From: Nocardia crassostreae
Lineage (GTDB): Bacteria; Actinomycetota; Actinomycetes; Mycobacteriales; Mycobacteriaceae
Length of the DNA: 64,000 bases
Direction of reading: 5' to 3'
Assembly: GCF_001613405.1 (NCBI RefSeq)
Contig: NZ_BDCH01000030.1
Span: 62,001 to 126,000 of the forward strand
Shown here: positions 8,381 through 16,623 of the stretch, piece after piece
Layout: the number at the start of each line of letters is the position of its first letter
Numbering within the stretch: the first letter of the stretch is position 1
Program-made: the position numbers and the translations under genes
Notes under the pieces: model-generated
Told to the model about the DNA's origin: nothing
Seen by the model: the letters and a program-made list of their open reading frames with translations, nothing else
The model's database searches: none

Positions 8381-8536
8381 ATGTCACTGCGTGATGCCGC
8401 ATTCCTCTACGGCGAGGCCGCATTCACCGGCACGAGCAACAGCGCCGACCAGTGGCGGGTCGTGCTTTTCCTGGTCTTGCTCACCGCCACCGTCATCGTC
8501 GCCCGGATCTGCTGGCGCCTGCTGACCCGGCCGTGA
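8381..8536 (+). CDS. Small single-pass membrane protein
   Basis: A 51-codon frame with good third-position GC encodes a short polar N-terminus, one membrane helix (VVLFLVLLTATVIVARICW) and a short basic tail. It ends 6 bp before the stop of the convergent epoxide hydrolase gene. I do not recognise the family. The hydrophobic segment and codon bias are the only support, so it could be a chance frame. Confidence 0.45.
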   Translation: MSLRDAAFLYGEAAFTGTSNSADQWRVVLFLVLLTATVIVARICWRLLTRP

Positions 8537-8542
8537 TTCGGT

Positions 8543-9517
8543 TCAGGAGGGCTTCAGGTCGAGGTCGGTGAGGGCGGCTAGGAGGAAGTCGTTGACGGCG
8601 TCGGTGCGTTCGAGTTGGACGAGGTGGCCTGCGGCGGGGACTTCGCGGACCTGGCGGAGGTCGGTGACGTTGGCGCGGAGGGTGGCGAGGGGGTCGCGGC
8701 CGCTGAAACCTTCCATGTCCGGGTCGTTTTCGCCGTAGAGGAAGTAGGTGGGGACTTCGATCTTGGCGTCGGCGTAGGCGGCCGTGAGGGCCCAGTTGCG
8801 GTCGAGGTTGCAGTACCAGTTGAGGCCGCCGGTGAAGCCGGTGCGTTCGAAATCCGCTACCAGGGTGTCGAATTCGGGTTGTGAGAGCCAGGGCCAGGGG
8901 AGGGCGGGGGCTTGGGGGAGGACGTCTAGGTAGCCGAGGCCGGGCGGGTTCTTCCAGGTGTCGAGGTAGTGGTAGTCGGCGCTGAGGGAGTAGTAGACGC
9001 GGGCCAGGAAGCCGCGCGGGTCGGCGGACAGTTCGGCGTCGGCGATGCCGGGGGTTTGGAAGTAGGAGAGGTGGAGGAAATGGCGTTCGGCGGCCTTGGT
9101 CCAGAAGGCCGAGGGGGCGCGGGGCGGGCGGGGGGCGAACGGGTTGTTCAGGACCACGACGCCCGCCACGCGGTCGGGGTGGCGCAGGGACAGCTCCCAG
9201 ACCAGCTGGGCGCCGAAATCCAAGCCGACGAAGACGGCGCGGTCGGCGCCGATATCGTCGAGGAGCGCCAGCAGGTCGCCGATGACGGCCTCATTGGTGT
9301 ACGCCTCGGGATCGGCGGGGGCGTCGGTGCGGCCGTAGCCGCGCAGGTCGGGGGCGAGGGCGCGGAAACCGGCCGCGGCCACGGCGGGCAATTGGCGATG
9401 CCACATGAACCAGGTGTGCGGGAACCCGTGGCAGAAAATCACCGGGTGGCCCTCGCCCTGGTCCGCTACGTGCATGCGGACCGCCCCGGTGTCCACGATC
9501 CTGTGCGTCAGCTCCAC
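8543..9517 (-). CDS. Epoxide hydrolase (alpha/beta hydrolase fold, EphB-like)
   Basis: This 324-residue cytosolic enzyme has the full epoxide hydrolase pattern: the oxyanion segment CHGFPHTWFMWHRQLPA, DLRGYGRTDAP, the Asp nucleophile in FVGLDFGAQLVW, a charge-relay Asp in LYGENDPDM and the catalytic His in VPAAGHLVQLE. Tyr residues in the lid region are available for epoxide activation. The GTG start follows GGAGG. The gene is divergent from the SDR-thiolase-FadD operon, with 54 bp between them that carry a KstR-like box, so it may act on a lipid or steroid-derived epoxide. That is inference; the enzyme class is firm. Confidence 0.88.
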   Translation of the reverse strand: MELTHRIVDTGAVRMHVADQGEGHPVIFCHGFPHTWFMWHRQLPAVAAAGFRALAPDLRGYGRTDAPADPEAYTNEAVIGDLLALLDDIGADRAVFVGLDFGAQLVWELSLRHPDRVAGVVVLNNPFAPRPPRAPSAFWTKAAERHFLHLSYFQTPGIADAELSADPRGFLARVYYSLSADYHYLDTWKNPPGLGYLDVLPQAPALPWPWLSQPEFDTLVADFERTGFTGGLNWYCNLDRNWALTAAYADAKIEVPTYFLYGENDPDMEGFSGRDPLATLRANVTDLRQVREVPAAGHLVQLERTDAVNDFLLAALTDLDLKPS

Positions 9518-9533
9518 TGCTGCCTCCGTTTTC

Positions 9534-9547
9534 TAGAACACGTTCCT
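9534..9547. promoter_or_regulatory. KstR-like operator in the divergent promoter
   Basis: The sequence TAGAACACGTTCCT matches the known KstR consensus TNNAACNNGTTNNA in all but the last position. It sits between the divergent starts at 9517 and 9572, close to the TAGTGT -10-like box at 9557-9562. Binding by KstR (the cholesterol-catabolism repressor) or a relative is inferred. Confidence 0.55.
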
Positions 9548-9571
9548 ATTTCAAGGTAGTGTCCAGAGGTC

Positions 9572-10420
9572 GTGAGCGAAATACCCAAGATTCTCGCCGG
9601 ACGCGTCGCGGTGGTGACCGGAGCCAGCCGCGGTATCGGCAAGGGCATTGCCCTGGAGCTGGGCGCGGCGGGTGCGACCGTCTTCGTCACCGGGCGCACC
9701 ACCACGCCCGGACACCTGCCGGGGACGGTGCACGCCACCGCCGCCGAGATCGACGAACTCGGCGGGACCGGCGTCGCCGTGGTGTGCGATCACCGCGACG
9801 ACGCGGCGGTGGAGAAGCTGTTCGAGCGGGTGAAATACGAGTGCGGGCAGCTCGATGTGCTGGTGAACAATGTGTACAACTCCCCCGCCGCGGCGCGCTG
9901 GCTCGGCCGCAAGTTCTGGGAGGTGCCGCCCAAGGCGTGGGACGAGACATTCGACATCGGGGTGCGATCACATTATGTGGCAAGCGTTTTCGCGGCGCCG
10001 CTGCTGATCGACGCGGGCGGGCTGATCGTGAACGTGTCTTCGCCCGGGGCGCAACGGTATATGCACAATGCCGTCTACGGCGTGGGCAAGACCGCGGTGG
10101 ACCGGCTCACCGCCGATTTCGCGCACGACCTCGCCGAGACCGGCGTGACGGCGGTCTCGCTGTGGCCCGGCATTGTGGATACCGAACTGCTGCAACTGGT
10201 TCCGGCCGACGACCAGGGCCGCCGCCTGGTCACCCTGCCCGGTGAGGGCACCTTCGACCTGGCCGCCGCCGAATCGCCCCGCTTCCCGGGCCGCGCGGTG
10301 GTGGCCCTGGCCGCCGATCCCGACCGGAAGGCGCGCAGCGGCGCGGCCTGGAAGGTGGCCGATCTCGCCGAAATCTATGGCTTCACCGATATCGACGGGC
10401 GCGTCCCGCGCGCCGACTAA
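9572..10420 (+). CDS. Short-chain dehydrogenase/reductase (DHRS1-like)
   Basis: A 282-residue Rossmann-fold SDR with the cofactor motif VVTGASRGIGKGIALELG, VLVNNVYNSP, IVNVSSPGAQ and the catalytic YGVGK. The FVTGRTT after the second strand suggests NADP preference. The insertion around 110-125 and overall length resemble the DHRS1 group. It begins with GTG 9572, near a possible leaderless promoter. It is the first gene of a plus-strand operon followed by a thiolase and an acyl-CoA ligase, so oxidation of a hydroxyl on a CoA-linked lipid or sterol fragment is a reasonable role. Confidence 0.85.
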   Translation: MSEIPKILAGRVAVVTGASRGIGKGIALELGAAGATVFVTGRTTTPGHLPGTVHATAAEIDELGGTGVAVVCDHRDDAAVEKLFERVKYECGQLDVLVNNVYNSPAAARWLGRKFWEVPPKAWDETFDIGVRSHYVASVFAAPLLIDAGGLIVNVSSPGAQRYMHNAVYGVGKTAVDRLTADFAHDLAETGVTAVSLWPGIVDTELLQLVPADDQGRRLVTLPGEGTFDLAAAESPRFPGRAVVALAADPDRKARSGAAWKVADLAEIYGFTDIDGRVPRAD

Positions 10421-10460
10421 ACCCGAAGACGTTCCCGGAGAACAGGAGTACAGAACAGTG

Positions 10461-11654
10461 ATGCGACGCGTTTTCGTCGTGGGCGTGCACATGACGCCGT
10501 TCGTGAAGATCGCCTCCCGCGAGTGGACCTATCCGGAGATGGTCGGTGAGGCCGTGCGCGGTGCGCTCGGCGAGGCGGGCATCGGCTACGACCGGGTGCA
10601 GCGCGCCGCCGTCGGCTACGTCTTCCAGCCCTCGGCCGCGGGCCAGCGCGCGCTCTACGACATCGGCCTGACCGGTATTCCGGTGGTCAATGTGAACAAC
10701 AACTGCGCCACCGGATCCACCGCCTTGATGCTGGCCCGCGAATGGGTCGGCAGCGGGATCGCCGATGTCGCCCTGGCGGTGGGCTTCGAGCAGATGACCA
10801 AGGAATCCATGGCCGGACCGGCGACCAAGCCCAAGGCCACCACCGTGGACCCGCACCTGAAGGTCATGCGCGAGCAGTACGACTTCAGCCAGGCGCCGAT
10901 CACCACGCAGTTCTTCGGCAATGCCGCCATCGAGCACATGAAGCGCTACGGCACCACGCCCGAGCAGCTGGCGGCGGTCGCGGTGAAGAACCACGAGCAT
11001 TCGACGCGGAATCCCTTGGCGCAGTTCCAGGATGCGTACACCCTCGAACAGGTGCTCACCGACAAGCCGGTGTACGGGCCGCTGACCCGCTCGCAGTGCT
11101 CCCCCATGTCCGACGGCGCGGCCGCGGCCGTGGTGGTCAGCGAGGAGTTCGTGCGCGAGCACGGGCTCGAGGGGCAGGCGATCGAGATTCTCGCGCAGGA
11201 GCTCGCCACCGACGACGCGACCTCCTTCTCGACCGGATCCATGATCGATGTGGTCGGCGCGCCCATGACCCGCGCGGCGGCCGGAAAGGTGTTCGCCACC
11301 GCGGGAATCGGCATCAACGACGTCGATGTGATCGAGCTGCACGACTGCTTCAGCATCAACGAGCTCATCACCTACGAGGCGCTGGGCCTGTGCGGCGAGG
11401 GCGAATCCGGGGCGCTGGCCGAATCCGGCGCCACCACCTACGGCGGCGCCTGGGTGGTGAATCCGTCCGGCGGCCTCATCTCCAAGGGCCACCCGCTCGG
11501 CGCCACCGGACTCGCGCAGGCCACCGAATTGTCCTGGCAGCTGCGCGGACTCGCGGGCGACCGGCAGGTGGCGGGCGCGCGCACCGCGCTGGCGCACAAC
11601 CTCGGTCTCGGCGGCGCGGTGGTGGTCACCCTGTACGCCGTCGGCACGCTCTGA
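10461..11654 (+). CDS. Thiolase family protein, lipid-transfer (SCP-x type)
   Basis: This protein of about 397 residues carries thiolase-fold hallmarks: the nucleophile region NVNNNCATGSTALML, SDGAAAAVV, a late IELHDCFSINELITYEALGL and NPSGGLISKGHPLGATG. The EL-x-D-CFS pattern and absence of a full second catalytic Cys segment are typical of the SCP-x/lipid-transfer subgroup (Ltp in steroid side-chain degradation), which cleave 3-ketoacyl-CoA or perform retro-aldol-type steps. GTG at 10458 is directly upstream and has slightly better ribosome-site spacing. It lies 40 bp after the SDR and 31 bp before FadD. Confidence 0.85.
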   Translation: MRRVFVVGVHMTPFVKIASREWTYPEMVGEAVRGALGEAGIGYDRVQRAAVGYVFQPSAAGQRALYDIGLTGIPVVNVNNNCATGSTALMLAREWVGSGIADVALAVGFEQMTKESMAGPATKPKATTVDPHLKVMREQYDFSQAPITTQFFGNAAIEHMKRYGTTPEQLAAVAVKNHEHSTRNPLAQFQDAYTLEQVLTDKPVYGPLTRSQCSPMSDGAAAAVVVSEEFVREHGLEGQAIEILAQELATDDATSFSTGSMIDVVGAPMTRAAAGKVFATAGIGINDVDVIELHDCFSINELITYEALGLCGEGESGALAESGATTYGGAWVVNPSGGLISKGHPLGATGLAQATELSWQLRGLAGDRQVAGARTALAHNLGLGGAVVVTLYAVGTL

Positions 11655-11685
11655 CAGCCACTATTCGCAGGGAGTTGGAAACGCA

Positions 11686-13293
11686 ATGACCACAATCGAT
11701 CCCGAGACCCGGCTGCGGATGCCCGTGCACAACGGCCACGCGCTGGTCGCCGGACTGCGGCGGCACCGCGATCGGCCGGTGCTCACCCTCGGCGACGCCG
11801 TCCTCACCGGCGGTGAGGTGCTCGACGCCATCAGCCGCTATATCGCCGCCTTCGCCGCGCACGGCGTGGGCACCGGCACGCCGGTGGGCGTGCTCGCGCT
11901 AAATCGCCCGGAGGTGCTGTTCACCATTGGCGCGGGGCAGATCGTGGGCTCACGGCGCACCGCGCTGCATCCCATCGGCGGGCTGGACGATCACGCGTAT
12001 GTGCTTGCCGACGCCGGTATTTCGACGCTCATCCTGGATCCGGTGCCCGCGTTCGTGCAGCGCGCACGGGATCTGGTCGACCGGGTGCCGGGGCTGACCA
12101 AGGTGCTGGTACTGGGCCCGGTGCCGGAGGCGCTCGCCGATGTGGGCATCGACCTGCTTGCCGCGGCCGACGGGTACGCGCCGCAGCCGGTCGAGGCCGC
12201 CGATCTGCTGCCCGACGATGTCATCTCCATCAGCTACACCGGTGGCACCACCGGCAAGCCGAAGGGTGTCATCGGCACCTCGCAGTGCATGTCGGCCATG
12301 ACGCAGATCCAGCTGTCGGAATGGGAATGGCCCAAACATCCGAAGTTCCTGATCTGCACGCCGCTGTCGCATGCGGGCGCGGCGTTCTTCCTGCCGGTGG
12401 TGCTGCTGGGCGGGCAGTGCGTGGTGCTGCCGCGCTTCGATGCCGGAGAAGTGTTGCGCGCCATCGAGGAACACAAGATCTCGGCCACCATGCTGGTGCC
12501 GTCCATGCTGTACGCGCTGCTGGATCACCCGGATTCGCGGACGCGGGATCTCTCCTCGCTGGAGACGGTGTACTACGGCGCCTCGGCCATCGATCCGAAT
12601 CGCTTGCAGGAGGCCATCGATCGGTTCGGGCCGATCTTCGCGCAGTACTTCGGGCAGTCCGAAGCGCCCATGGCCATCAGCTATCTCGCCAAGGACGAGC
12701 ACGACAAGGAGCGGCTCACCTCCTGCGGGCGGCCGTCGACCGCGATCCGGGTGGCATTGCTGGACGACAAGGACGATGTCGTCGCCCCCGGTGAGGTCGG
12801 GGAAATCTGTGTGTCCGGGCCGCTGCTCGCGGCCGGGTACCTGAATCTGCCCGAGGTCACCGCGGACACCTTCAAGAACGGGTGGCTGCGCACCGGTGAC
12901 CTGGCGCGGCAGGACGAGGACGGGTTCCTGTTCATTGTCGGCCGCAGCAAGGACATGGTCGTCACCGGCGGGTTCAACGTCTTCCCGCTCGAGGTGGAAG
13001 ACGTTGTCTCCGAACATCCCAAGGTCCGCGATGTGGCCGTCGTCGGCGTGCCCGACGCGCATTGGGGCGAGGCCGTCACCGCCGTGCTGGTGCTCGATCC
13101 GGAGACCGCCGCCGATCCGGCCGCCGTGGACGCCGTGACCGCCGAGATCCAGCAGGCCGTGAAGCAGCGCAAGGGTTCGGTACAGGTGCCCAAGCATGTC
13201 CTCGTCATCGACGAGCTGCCGCTCACCGGGCTGGGCAAGCCCGATAAGAAGGCCGTCCGCGTGATCGCTCAGGAACGCCTGGGCCTGGCCTGA
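11686..13293 (+). CDS. Acyl-CoA synthetase (AMP-binding, FadD type)
   Basis: The 535-residue protein shows the ANL superfamily motifs: P-loop SYTGGTTGKPKGVIG, the YYGASAI and FGQSEAPMA adenine-binding segments, LRTGDLARQDEDGFLFIVGR with the hinge Asp, and GLGKPDKKAVR containing the C-terminal catalytic Lys. It would activate a carboxylic acid to its CoA thioester with ATP, supplying the thiolase and SDR encoded just upstream. A GGGAG ribosome site precedes ATG 11686. The chain length or steroid specificity cannot be read from the sequence. The nearby KstR-like box favours a sterol- or lipid-derived acid. Confidence 0.88.
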   Translation: MTTIDPETRLRMPVHNGHALVAGLRRHRDRPVLTLGDAVLTGGEVLDAISRYIAAFAAHGVGTGTPVGVLALNRPEVLFTIGAGQIVGSRRTALHPIGGLDDHAYVLADAGISTLILDPVPAFVQRARDLVDRVPGLTKVLVLGPVPEALADVGIDLLAAADGYAPQPVEAADLLPDDVISISYTGGTTGKPKGVIGTSQCMSAMTQIQLSEWEWPKHPKFLICTPLSHAGAAFFLPVVLLGGQCVVLPRFDAGEVLRAIEEHKISATMLVPSMLYALLDHPDSRTRDLSSLETVYYGASAIDPNRLQEAIDRFGPIFAQYFGQSEAPMAISYLAKDEHDKERLTSCGRPSTAIRVALLDDKDDVVAPGEVGEICVSGPLLAAGYLNLPEVTADTFKNGWLRTGDLARQDEDGFLFIVGRSKDMVVTGGFNVFPLEVEDVVSEHPKVRDVAVVGVPDAHWGEAVTAVLVLDPETAADPAAVDAVTAEIQQAVKQRKGSVQVPKHVLVIDELPLTGLGKPDKKAVRVIAQERLGLA

Positions 13294-13303
13294 TCACCCG
13301 CTG

Positions 13304-13344
13304 GCAGGCGTGATCGAGGCCCCAACAACCTCGATCACGCCTGC
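13304..13344. terminator. Bidirectional terminator hairpin
   Basis: Perfect 16-base arms (GCAGGCGTGATCGAGG and its complement) with a 9-nt loop lie between the fadD stop and the DUF1361 gene. The stop codon of the DUF1361 gene is inside the right arm. Confidence 0.75.
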
Positions 13345-14033
13345 TCGGCACGGGGCGGAGCCGCCCGCAGGGTGCGCAGCCAGGCCGCGCCCCGGCGGGC
13401 GCTGGCGACTCCTGTTTCCACCACCGCACGAGTCACGAAGTGCCCCAATGCCGTCGCGATAAACATCACCGCAATGAGAATCGGCGCGTACTCCCATGTC
13501 AGCGCCAGCAAGACGCGTTCGACCGTGCCGCGCGGCTCCACGACCGGCTCCCAGCTGTTGGGCCGCACCCAGCGGCCGAGGAAAACGCCTATGGCGCACA
13601 GGAAATGGACCGCGATCGTCACCGGCAGCCGCCAGGCCGACAGCCCCGACCGCTCCAGGAACCGCCCCATCTCGGCGAGGACCAGGTAGTAGGCGAGGAA
13701 TCCGGAGGCGATGAACGCCCCGTACACCGGCAGCACCGTGCTCACCACGGGCCCGTCGCCGACCGCGTGCACGTCGTAGCGCAGATGCACGAGATCGGTC
13801 ACCACATAGGGCGCGTTCGGCAGGAACAGCACGATCAGCCCGACCCCGGCCCACCACACCGGTGATACGGGCAGCCGCCCCGGCTTCACGGTGCCCGCCC
13901 GAAACACCAGCAGCGCCAACGCCACCGGTATCCACGCCAGAATCGTATTCCACGCCAACCAGAAGAAATTGCGGCTCAGAACCCCAGAGAGGCTCGGCGC
14001 CACCGCATCCACCAAGTCCATGCCGATCATCAT
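13335..14033 (-). CDS. DUF1361 domain-containing membrane protein
   Basis: About 232 residues with six or seven membrane helices. The segment LFLPNAPYVVTDLVHLR and the downstream GVFLGRWVRPNSWEPV are diagnostic of DUF1361. The open frame reaches 14129, but the extra N-terminus is polar and rich in Arg and Gly; the paired ATG codons at 14033 and 14030 fit the first helix much better. Function is unknown. It converges with fadD and reads into the same hairpin terminator. Confidence 0.8.
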   Translation of the reverse strand: MMIGMDLVDAVAPSLSGVLSRNFFWLAWNTILAWIPVALALLVFRAGTVKPGRLPVSPVWWAGVGLIVLFLPNAPYVVTDLVHLRYDVHAVGDGPVVSTVLPVYGAFIASGFLAYYLVLAEMGRFLERSGLSAWRLPVTIAVHFLCAIGVFLGRWVRPNSWEPVVEPRGTVERVLLALTWEYAPILIAVMFIATALGHFVTRAVVETGVASARRGAAWLRTLRAAPPRAEQA

Positions 14034-14129
14034 GCCCACGTCGCGGCCCGATCCGCCCCCGGTTATCCGCTCCCGGCCCCGATCCACACGAAACCCACAC
14101 GAATCGTCCACGGGGTTTCGGGCATACAT

Positions 14130-14163
14130 CGACCGGGCGCCGCAGTCATGCGGCGCCCGGTCG
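14130..14163 (-). terminator. Terminator hairpin after secG
   Basis: Perfect 15-base arms (CGACCGGGCGCCGCA and its complement) with a 4-nt loop lie 20 bp beyond the secG stop, on the transcript strand of secG. Confidence 0.75.
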
Positions 14164-14182
14164 TAAGTCTGTATTCAGCGCG

Positions 14183-14416
14183 TCAGGAGAACTTGATCTC
14201 GAGCCCGATGCCGAGAATCGAGATCAGCCAGATCACACCGATGAAGATGGTGATGCGGTCGAGGTTCTTCTCGACGACGGTGGATCCCGACAGGCTGGAC
14301 TGCACTCCGCCACCGAAAAGGCTGGACAGACCCCCGCCCTTCGCGCGGTGCAACAGCACCAGCAGCACCAGCAACACGCTGGTGATGATCAGGAGGATAT
14401 CCAGGAACATGCGCAC
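14183..14416 (-). CDS. secG: Preprotein translocase subunit SecG
   Basis: The 77-residue protein has two membrane helices separated by the conserved loop HRAKGGGLSSLFGGG, followed by QSSLSGSTVVEKNLDR. This is nearly identical in pattern to mycobacterial SecG. It assists SecYE in protein export at the cytoplasmic membrane. The usual upstream glycolytic genes (gap, pgk, tpiA) are not seen inside the window on this side, and a divergent small membrane protein gene follows instead. A strong hairpin lies directly downstream, so it may be transcribed alone. Confidence 0.92.
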   Translation of the reverse strand: MRMFLDILLIITSVLLVLLVLLHRAKGGGLSSLFGGGVQSSLSGSTVVEKNLDRITIFIGVIWLISILGIGLEIKFS

Positions 14417-14554
14417 TCCGGAGATTCTATGCGGTGGTCACACTCGCGGCCGCATCCACCCTGTTCGTAGCCGCGCTCCGGCCGATGGTCGCCTTGTAAT
14501 GGTGACCGAGCGCACAACGATACGACCAGCACGCGTACCGGTGTTGGAGGAGCC

Positions 14555-14833
14555 ATGGCCGACGAGACCGTACCGGCGAGGCAGCGTTGGAATCACGTGC
14601 GCCAGCAGGCGAAAACAGTACTCGGATTCGTGATCACGGCATATATCTCGGTGCGCGCCATCCTCGGCGCGGCAACCGCAATCCTCATAGTTCTCTGGTG
14701 CGTCGCATACCTCTGGGACTCCACTGAACCGACCACCCCCGTCAGCCCCGGCGGTCCGTCCTTTCCCGTGCTCATCAAACCGCATGTCCCCTCCCTGACC
14801 ACGGTCACCTCGCCACCGGCCTTCCCCCGCTGA
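14555..14833 (+). CDS. Small membrane protein with proline-rich tail
   Basis: A 92-residue protein with a charged N-terminus, one or two membrane segments (VLGFVITAYISVRAILGAA, ILIVLWCVAYLW) and an outside tail rich in Pro, Thr and Ser. GGAGGAGCC precedes ATG 14555, which is a strong ribosome site. I do not recognise a family. It lies back to back with secG and ahead of the deaminase gene, with about 45 bp before the mini-ORF. Confidence 0.6.
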   Translation: MADETVPARQRWNHVRQQAKTVLGFVITAYISVRAILGAATAILIVLWCVAYLWDSTEPTTPVSPGGPSFPVLIKPHVPSLTTVTSPPAFPR

Positions 14834-14879
14834 CCGAACCGGCCATCGCCCGGCGCTGTCCGGGCATACCGTAGGTGGC

Positions 14880-14918
14880 ATGGAATCGTCACTACGTCCG
14901 GAAGCGGGTTGGAGATGA
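14880..14918 (+). CDS. Putative 12-residue leader peptide coupled to the deaminase gene
   Basis: A TACCGT box at 14867-14872 ends 7 nt before an ATG that opens a 12-codon frame (MESSLRPEAGWR). Its TGA overlaps the ATG at 14915 of the deaminase gene as ATGA, and the last codons contain the GGAG that would serve re-initiation. A leaderless mini-ORF that couples translation is the simplest reading. It is a prediction from arrangement, not from homology. Confidence 0.45.
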   Translation: MESSLRPEAGWR

Positions 14919-15943
14919 TCGATGTGGACCGTACGAGGTTCATCGCGGGTTTGCCGAAGGCCGAACTGCATCTGCATCTGCATCTGGAGGGGACGCTGGA
15001 GCCGGAGCTGAAATTCCGTCTGGCGCAACGTAATGGGATCGACCTCGCCGAGCGGTCCGTCGACGAGGTGCGTGCCACCTACAAGTTTCATGATCTGACC
15101 TCGTTCTTGCAGGTCTACTACCCGGCCATGCAGGTGCTGCAGCAGCCTCAGGATTTCACCGATCTGGCGTTCGACTATCTGACGCGCGCCCACCGGGACG
15201 GCATCCGGCATGTCGAGATGTTCTTCGACCCGCAGGCGCACACCGGCCGCGGTGTTCCGTTCGACTCGGTGATCTCCGGGTATCGGGCCGCGATCATCAA
15301 GGCGCGCAGCGAATTCGGGATTTCCGCCGAACTGATCCTGTGCTTCCTTCGCGACCACTCCGCCGAGTACGCCATGGCCACGCTGCTGGAAGCCCTGCCG
15401 TACAAGGACTGGATCATCGGGGTCGGACTCGATTCCGACGAGCGCGGCAATCCGCCGAGCAAGTTCGCGGCCGTCTTCGCGCGCGCCCGCCGCGAAGGAT
15501 TCCAGCTGACGATGCACTGCGATATCGACCAGGTCGATTCCATCGAGCACATCCGCCAAGCCCTCGAGGACATCGGCGTGGACCGAATCGACCACGGCAC
15601 CAACATCATCGAGGACGAGCGCCTGATCGACCTGGCCGCGGCCCGCGGCACGGCCTTCACCTGCTGCCCGGTCTCGAACTCGTTCGTCACCGAGCAGATG
15701 AAATCCGACGAGATCCGCACCCTGCTCGACCGCGGCCTACTCGTCACCGTCAACAGCGACGATCCCGCCTACTTCGACGCGTACGCCGCCGACAACTACA
15801 CCGCCCTCGCCGCCCACGCCGACCTCACCCTCGACCAGCTGACCACCCTGGCCAAGAACTCCTTCCGCGCATCCTGGATCTCCACCGCCAGACTCCACGA
15901 CTACCTGCGCGAGATCGACGACTACGTCCGCGACTTCGAATGA
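14915..15943 (+). CDS. Adenosine/adenine deaminase family protein
   Basis: The protein is about 342 residues with the metal-dependent deaminase fold. Visible motifs are KAELHLHLHLEGTLEPE (zinc HxH), GVGLDSDERGNPPSKF, MHCDIDQVDS (zinc His), IDHGTN and VTVNSDDPAYF (zinc Asp). Two oddities: the HxH motif is lengthened by a CATCTG repeat, and the segment that reads HAGE in classical enzymes reads HCDI-D, so the usual proton-shuttling Glu is missing. This places it in an actinobacterial subgroup whose substrate (adenosine, adenine or another purine or pterin) is uncertain. ATG 14915 overlaps the leader ORF stop; GTG 14924 has better spacing from GGAG. Confidence 0.8.
   Translation: MIDVDRTRFIAGLPKAELHLHLHLEGTLEPELKFRLAQRNGIDLAERSVDEVRATYKFHDLTSFLQVYYPAMQVLQQPQDFTDLAFDYLTRAHRDGIRHVEMFFDPQAHTGRGVPFDSVISGYRAAIIKARSEFGISAELILCFLRDHSAEYAMATLLEALPYKDWIIGVGLDSDERGNPPSKFAAVFARARREGFQLTMHCDIDQVDSIEHIRQALEDIGVDRIDHGTNIIEDERLIDLAAARGTAFTCCPVSNSFVTEQMKSDEIRTLLDRGLLVTVNSDDPAYFDAYAADNYTALAAHADLTLDQLTTLAKNSFRASWISTARLHDYLREIDDYVRDFE
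14969..14986 (+). repeat. CATCTG x3 microsatellite inside the deaminase zinc motif
   Basis: Three perfect tandem copies of CATCTG encode HLHLHL where the family normally has HLHL or HCHL. The repeat adds two residues at the metal site. Confidence 0.85.
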
Positions 15944-15961
15944 TGTCGGCGATCAGAGCCC

Positions 15962-15991
15962 TTCTAGAATCACGTTCTAGAATGCTATTCT
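15962..15991. promoter_or_regulatory. TetR-type operator cluster and promoter
   Basis: Two copies of the palindrome TTCTAGAA lie at 15962-15969 and 15975-15982, 13 bp apart. They are followed by the dyad TAGAAT-GCT-ATTCTA at 15977-15991, which contains the TATTCT -10 box at 15986-15991. The box ends 6 nt before the GTG of the TetR gene, so a bound repressor would block its own leaderless promoter. Confidence 0.7.
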
Positions 15992-15997
15992 AACGGG

Positions 15998-16603
15998 GTG
16001 GCTCGGACCGAGACCGTCCTGATGACCGGGTCCCGCCCCGGCGAGATCCTTTCCGCGGCATTGGCCGCGTTTGCCGAGCACGGCGTCGCAGGCGCGTCGA
16101 TCGAGGAGATCCGCCGCCGCAGCGGCGCGAGCGTCGGCTCGATCTACCACCACTTCCCCGGCGGCAAAGAGGCAATCGCAGCCGCGTTGTACGCCGAGGG
16201 TTTGCGTGACTACCAGGACGGCTTCGTGAACGTGCTCGGATCCGCGTCGTCGACTCGGCACGGTGTCGAGGATGCGGTCACCCACCACCTGACATGGGTG
16301 ACAGAGCACGCCGACCTCGCCAGGTTCATCTTCCTGCTCGGCCGCGACCCGGGTGGAGGGGATGCGGCCGGACAAGAACTACGGCGGATCAATCGGCGCT
16401 TCTTCACGGCGGTGCGCGCGTGGATGCGACCGCGCGTCGCTGCCGGTGAGCTACGCGATCTGCCGACGGAGGTGGTGACCGCATTGTGGATCGGACCGAG
16501 CCAGGAGCTGGCCCGGCACTGGCTGGCCGGGCGGATCGGATTCTCACCGGTAGACGCGGCCGCCGAACTGTCCGCCGCGGCCTGGCGATCCCTGTCCGGG
16601 TAG
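15998..16603 (+). CDS. TetR/AcrR family transcriptional regulator
   Basis: The 201-residue protein has an N-terminal TetR DNA-binding domain (ILSAALAAFAEHGVAGASIE, SGASVGSIYHHFPGGKEAIA) and a C-terminal helical ligand domain ending ARHWLAGRIGFSP. It is the first gene of a three-gene operon; the amidohydrolase starts 20 bp downstream. Palindromes overlap its own promoter, consistent with autoregulation of the whole operon. The start is GTG at 15998, 6 nt from the -10 box, suggesting a leaderless mRNA. The inducing ligand is unknown and is probably the amidohydrolase substrate or product. Confidence 0.85.
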   Translation: MARTETVLMTGSRPGEILSAALAAFAEHGVAGASIEEIRRRSGASVGSIYHHFPGGKEAIAAALYAEGLRDYQDGFVNVLGSASSTRHGVEDAVTHHLTWVTEHADLARFIFLLGRDPGGGDAAGQELRRINRRFFTAVRAWMRPRVAAGELRDLPTEVVTALWIGPSQELARHWLAGRIGFSPVDAAAELSAAAWRSLSG

Positions 16604-16623
16604 TCCAGAAAGGAGCGGCAATC

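Noticed and set aside
13294..14100. Minus-strand Gly/Arg-rich frame over the DUF1361 gene
   Set aside because: It is a shifted frame of the DUF1361 gene, which alone has membrane helices and family motifs.
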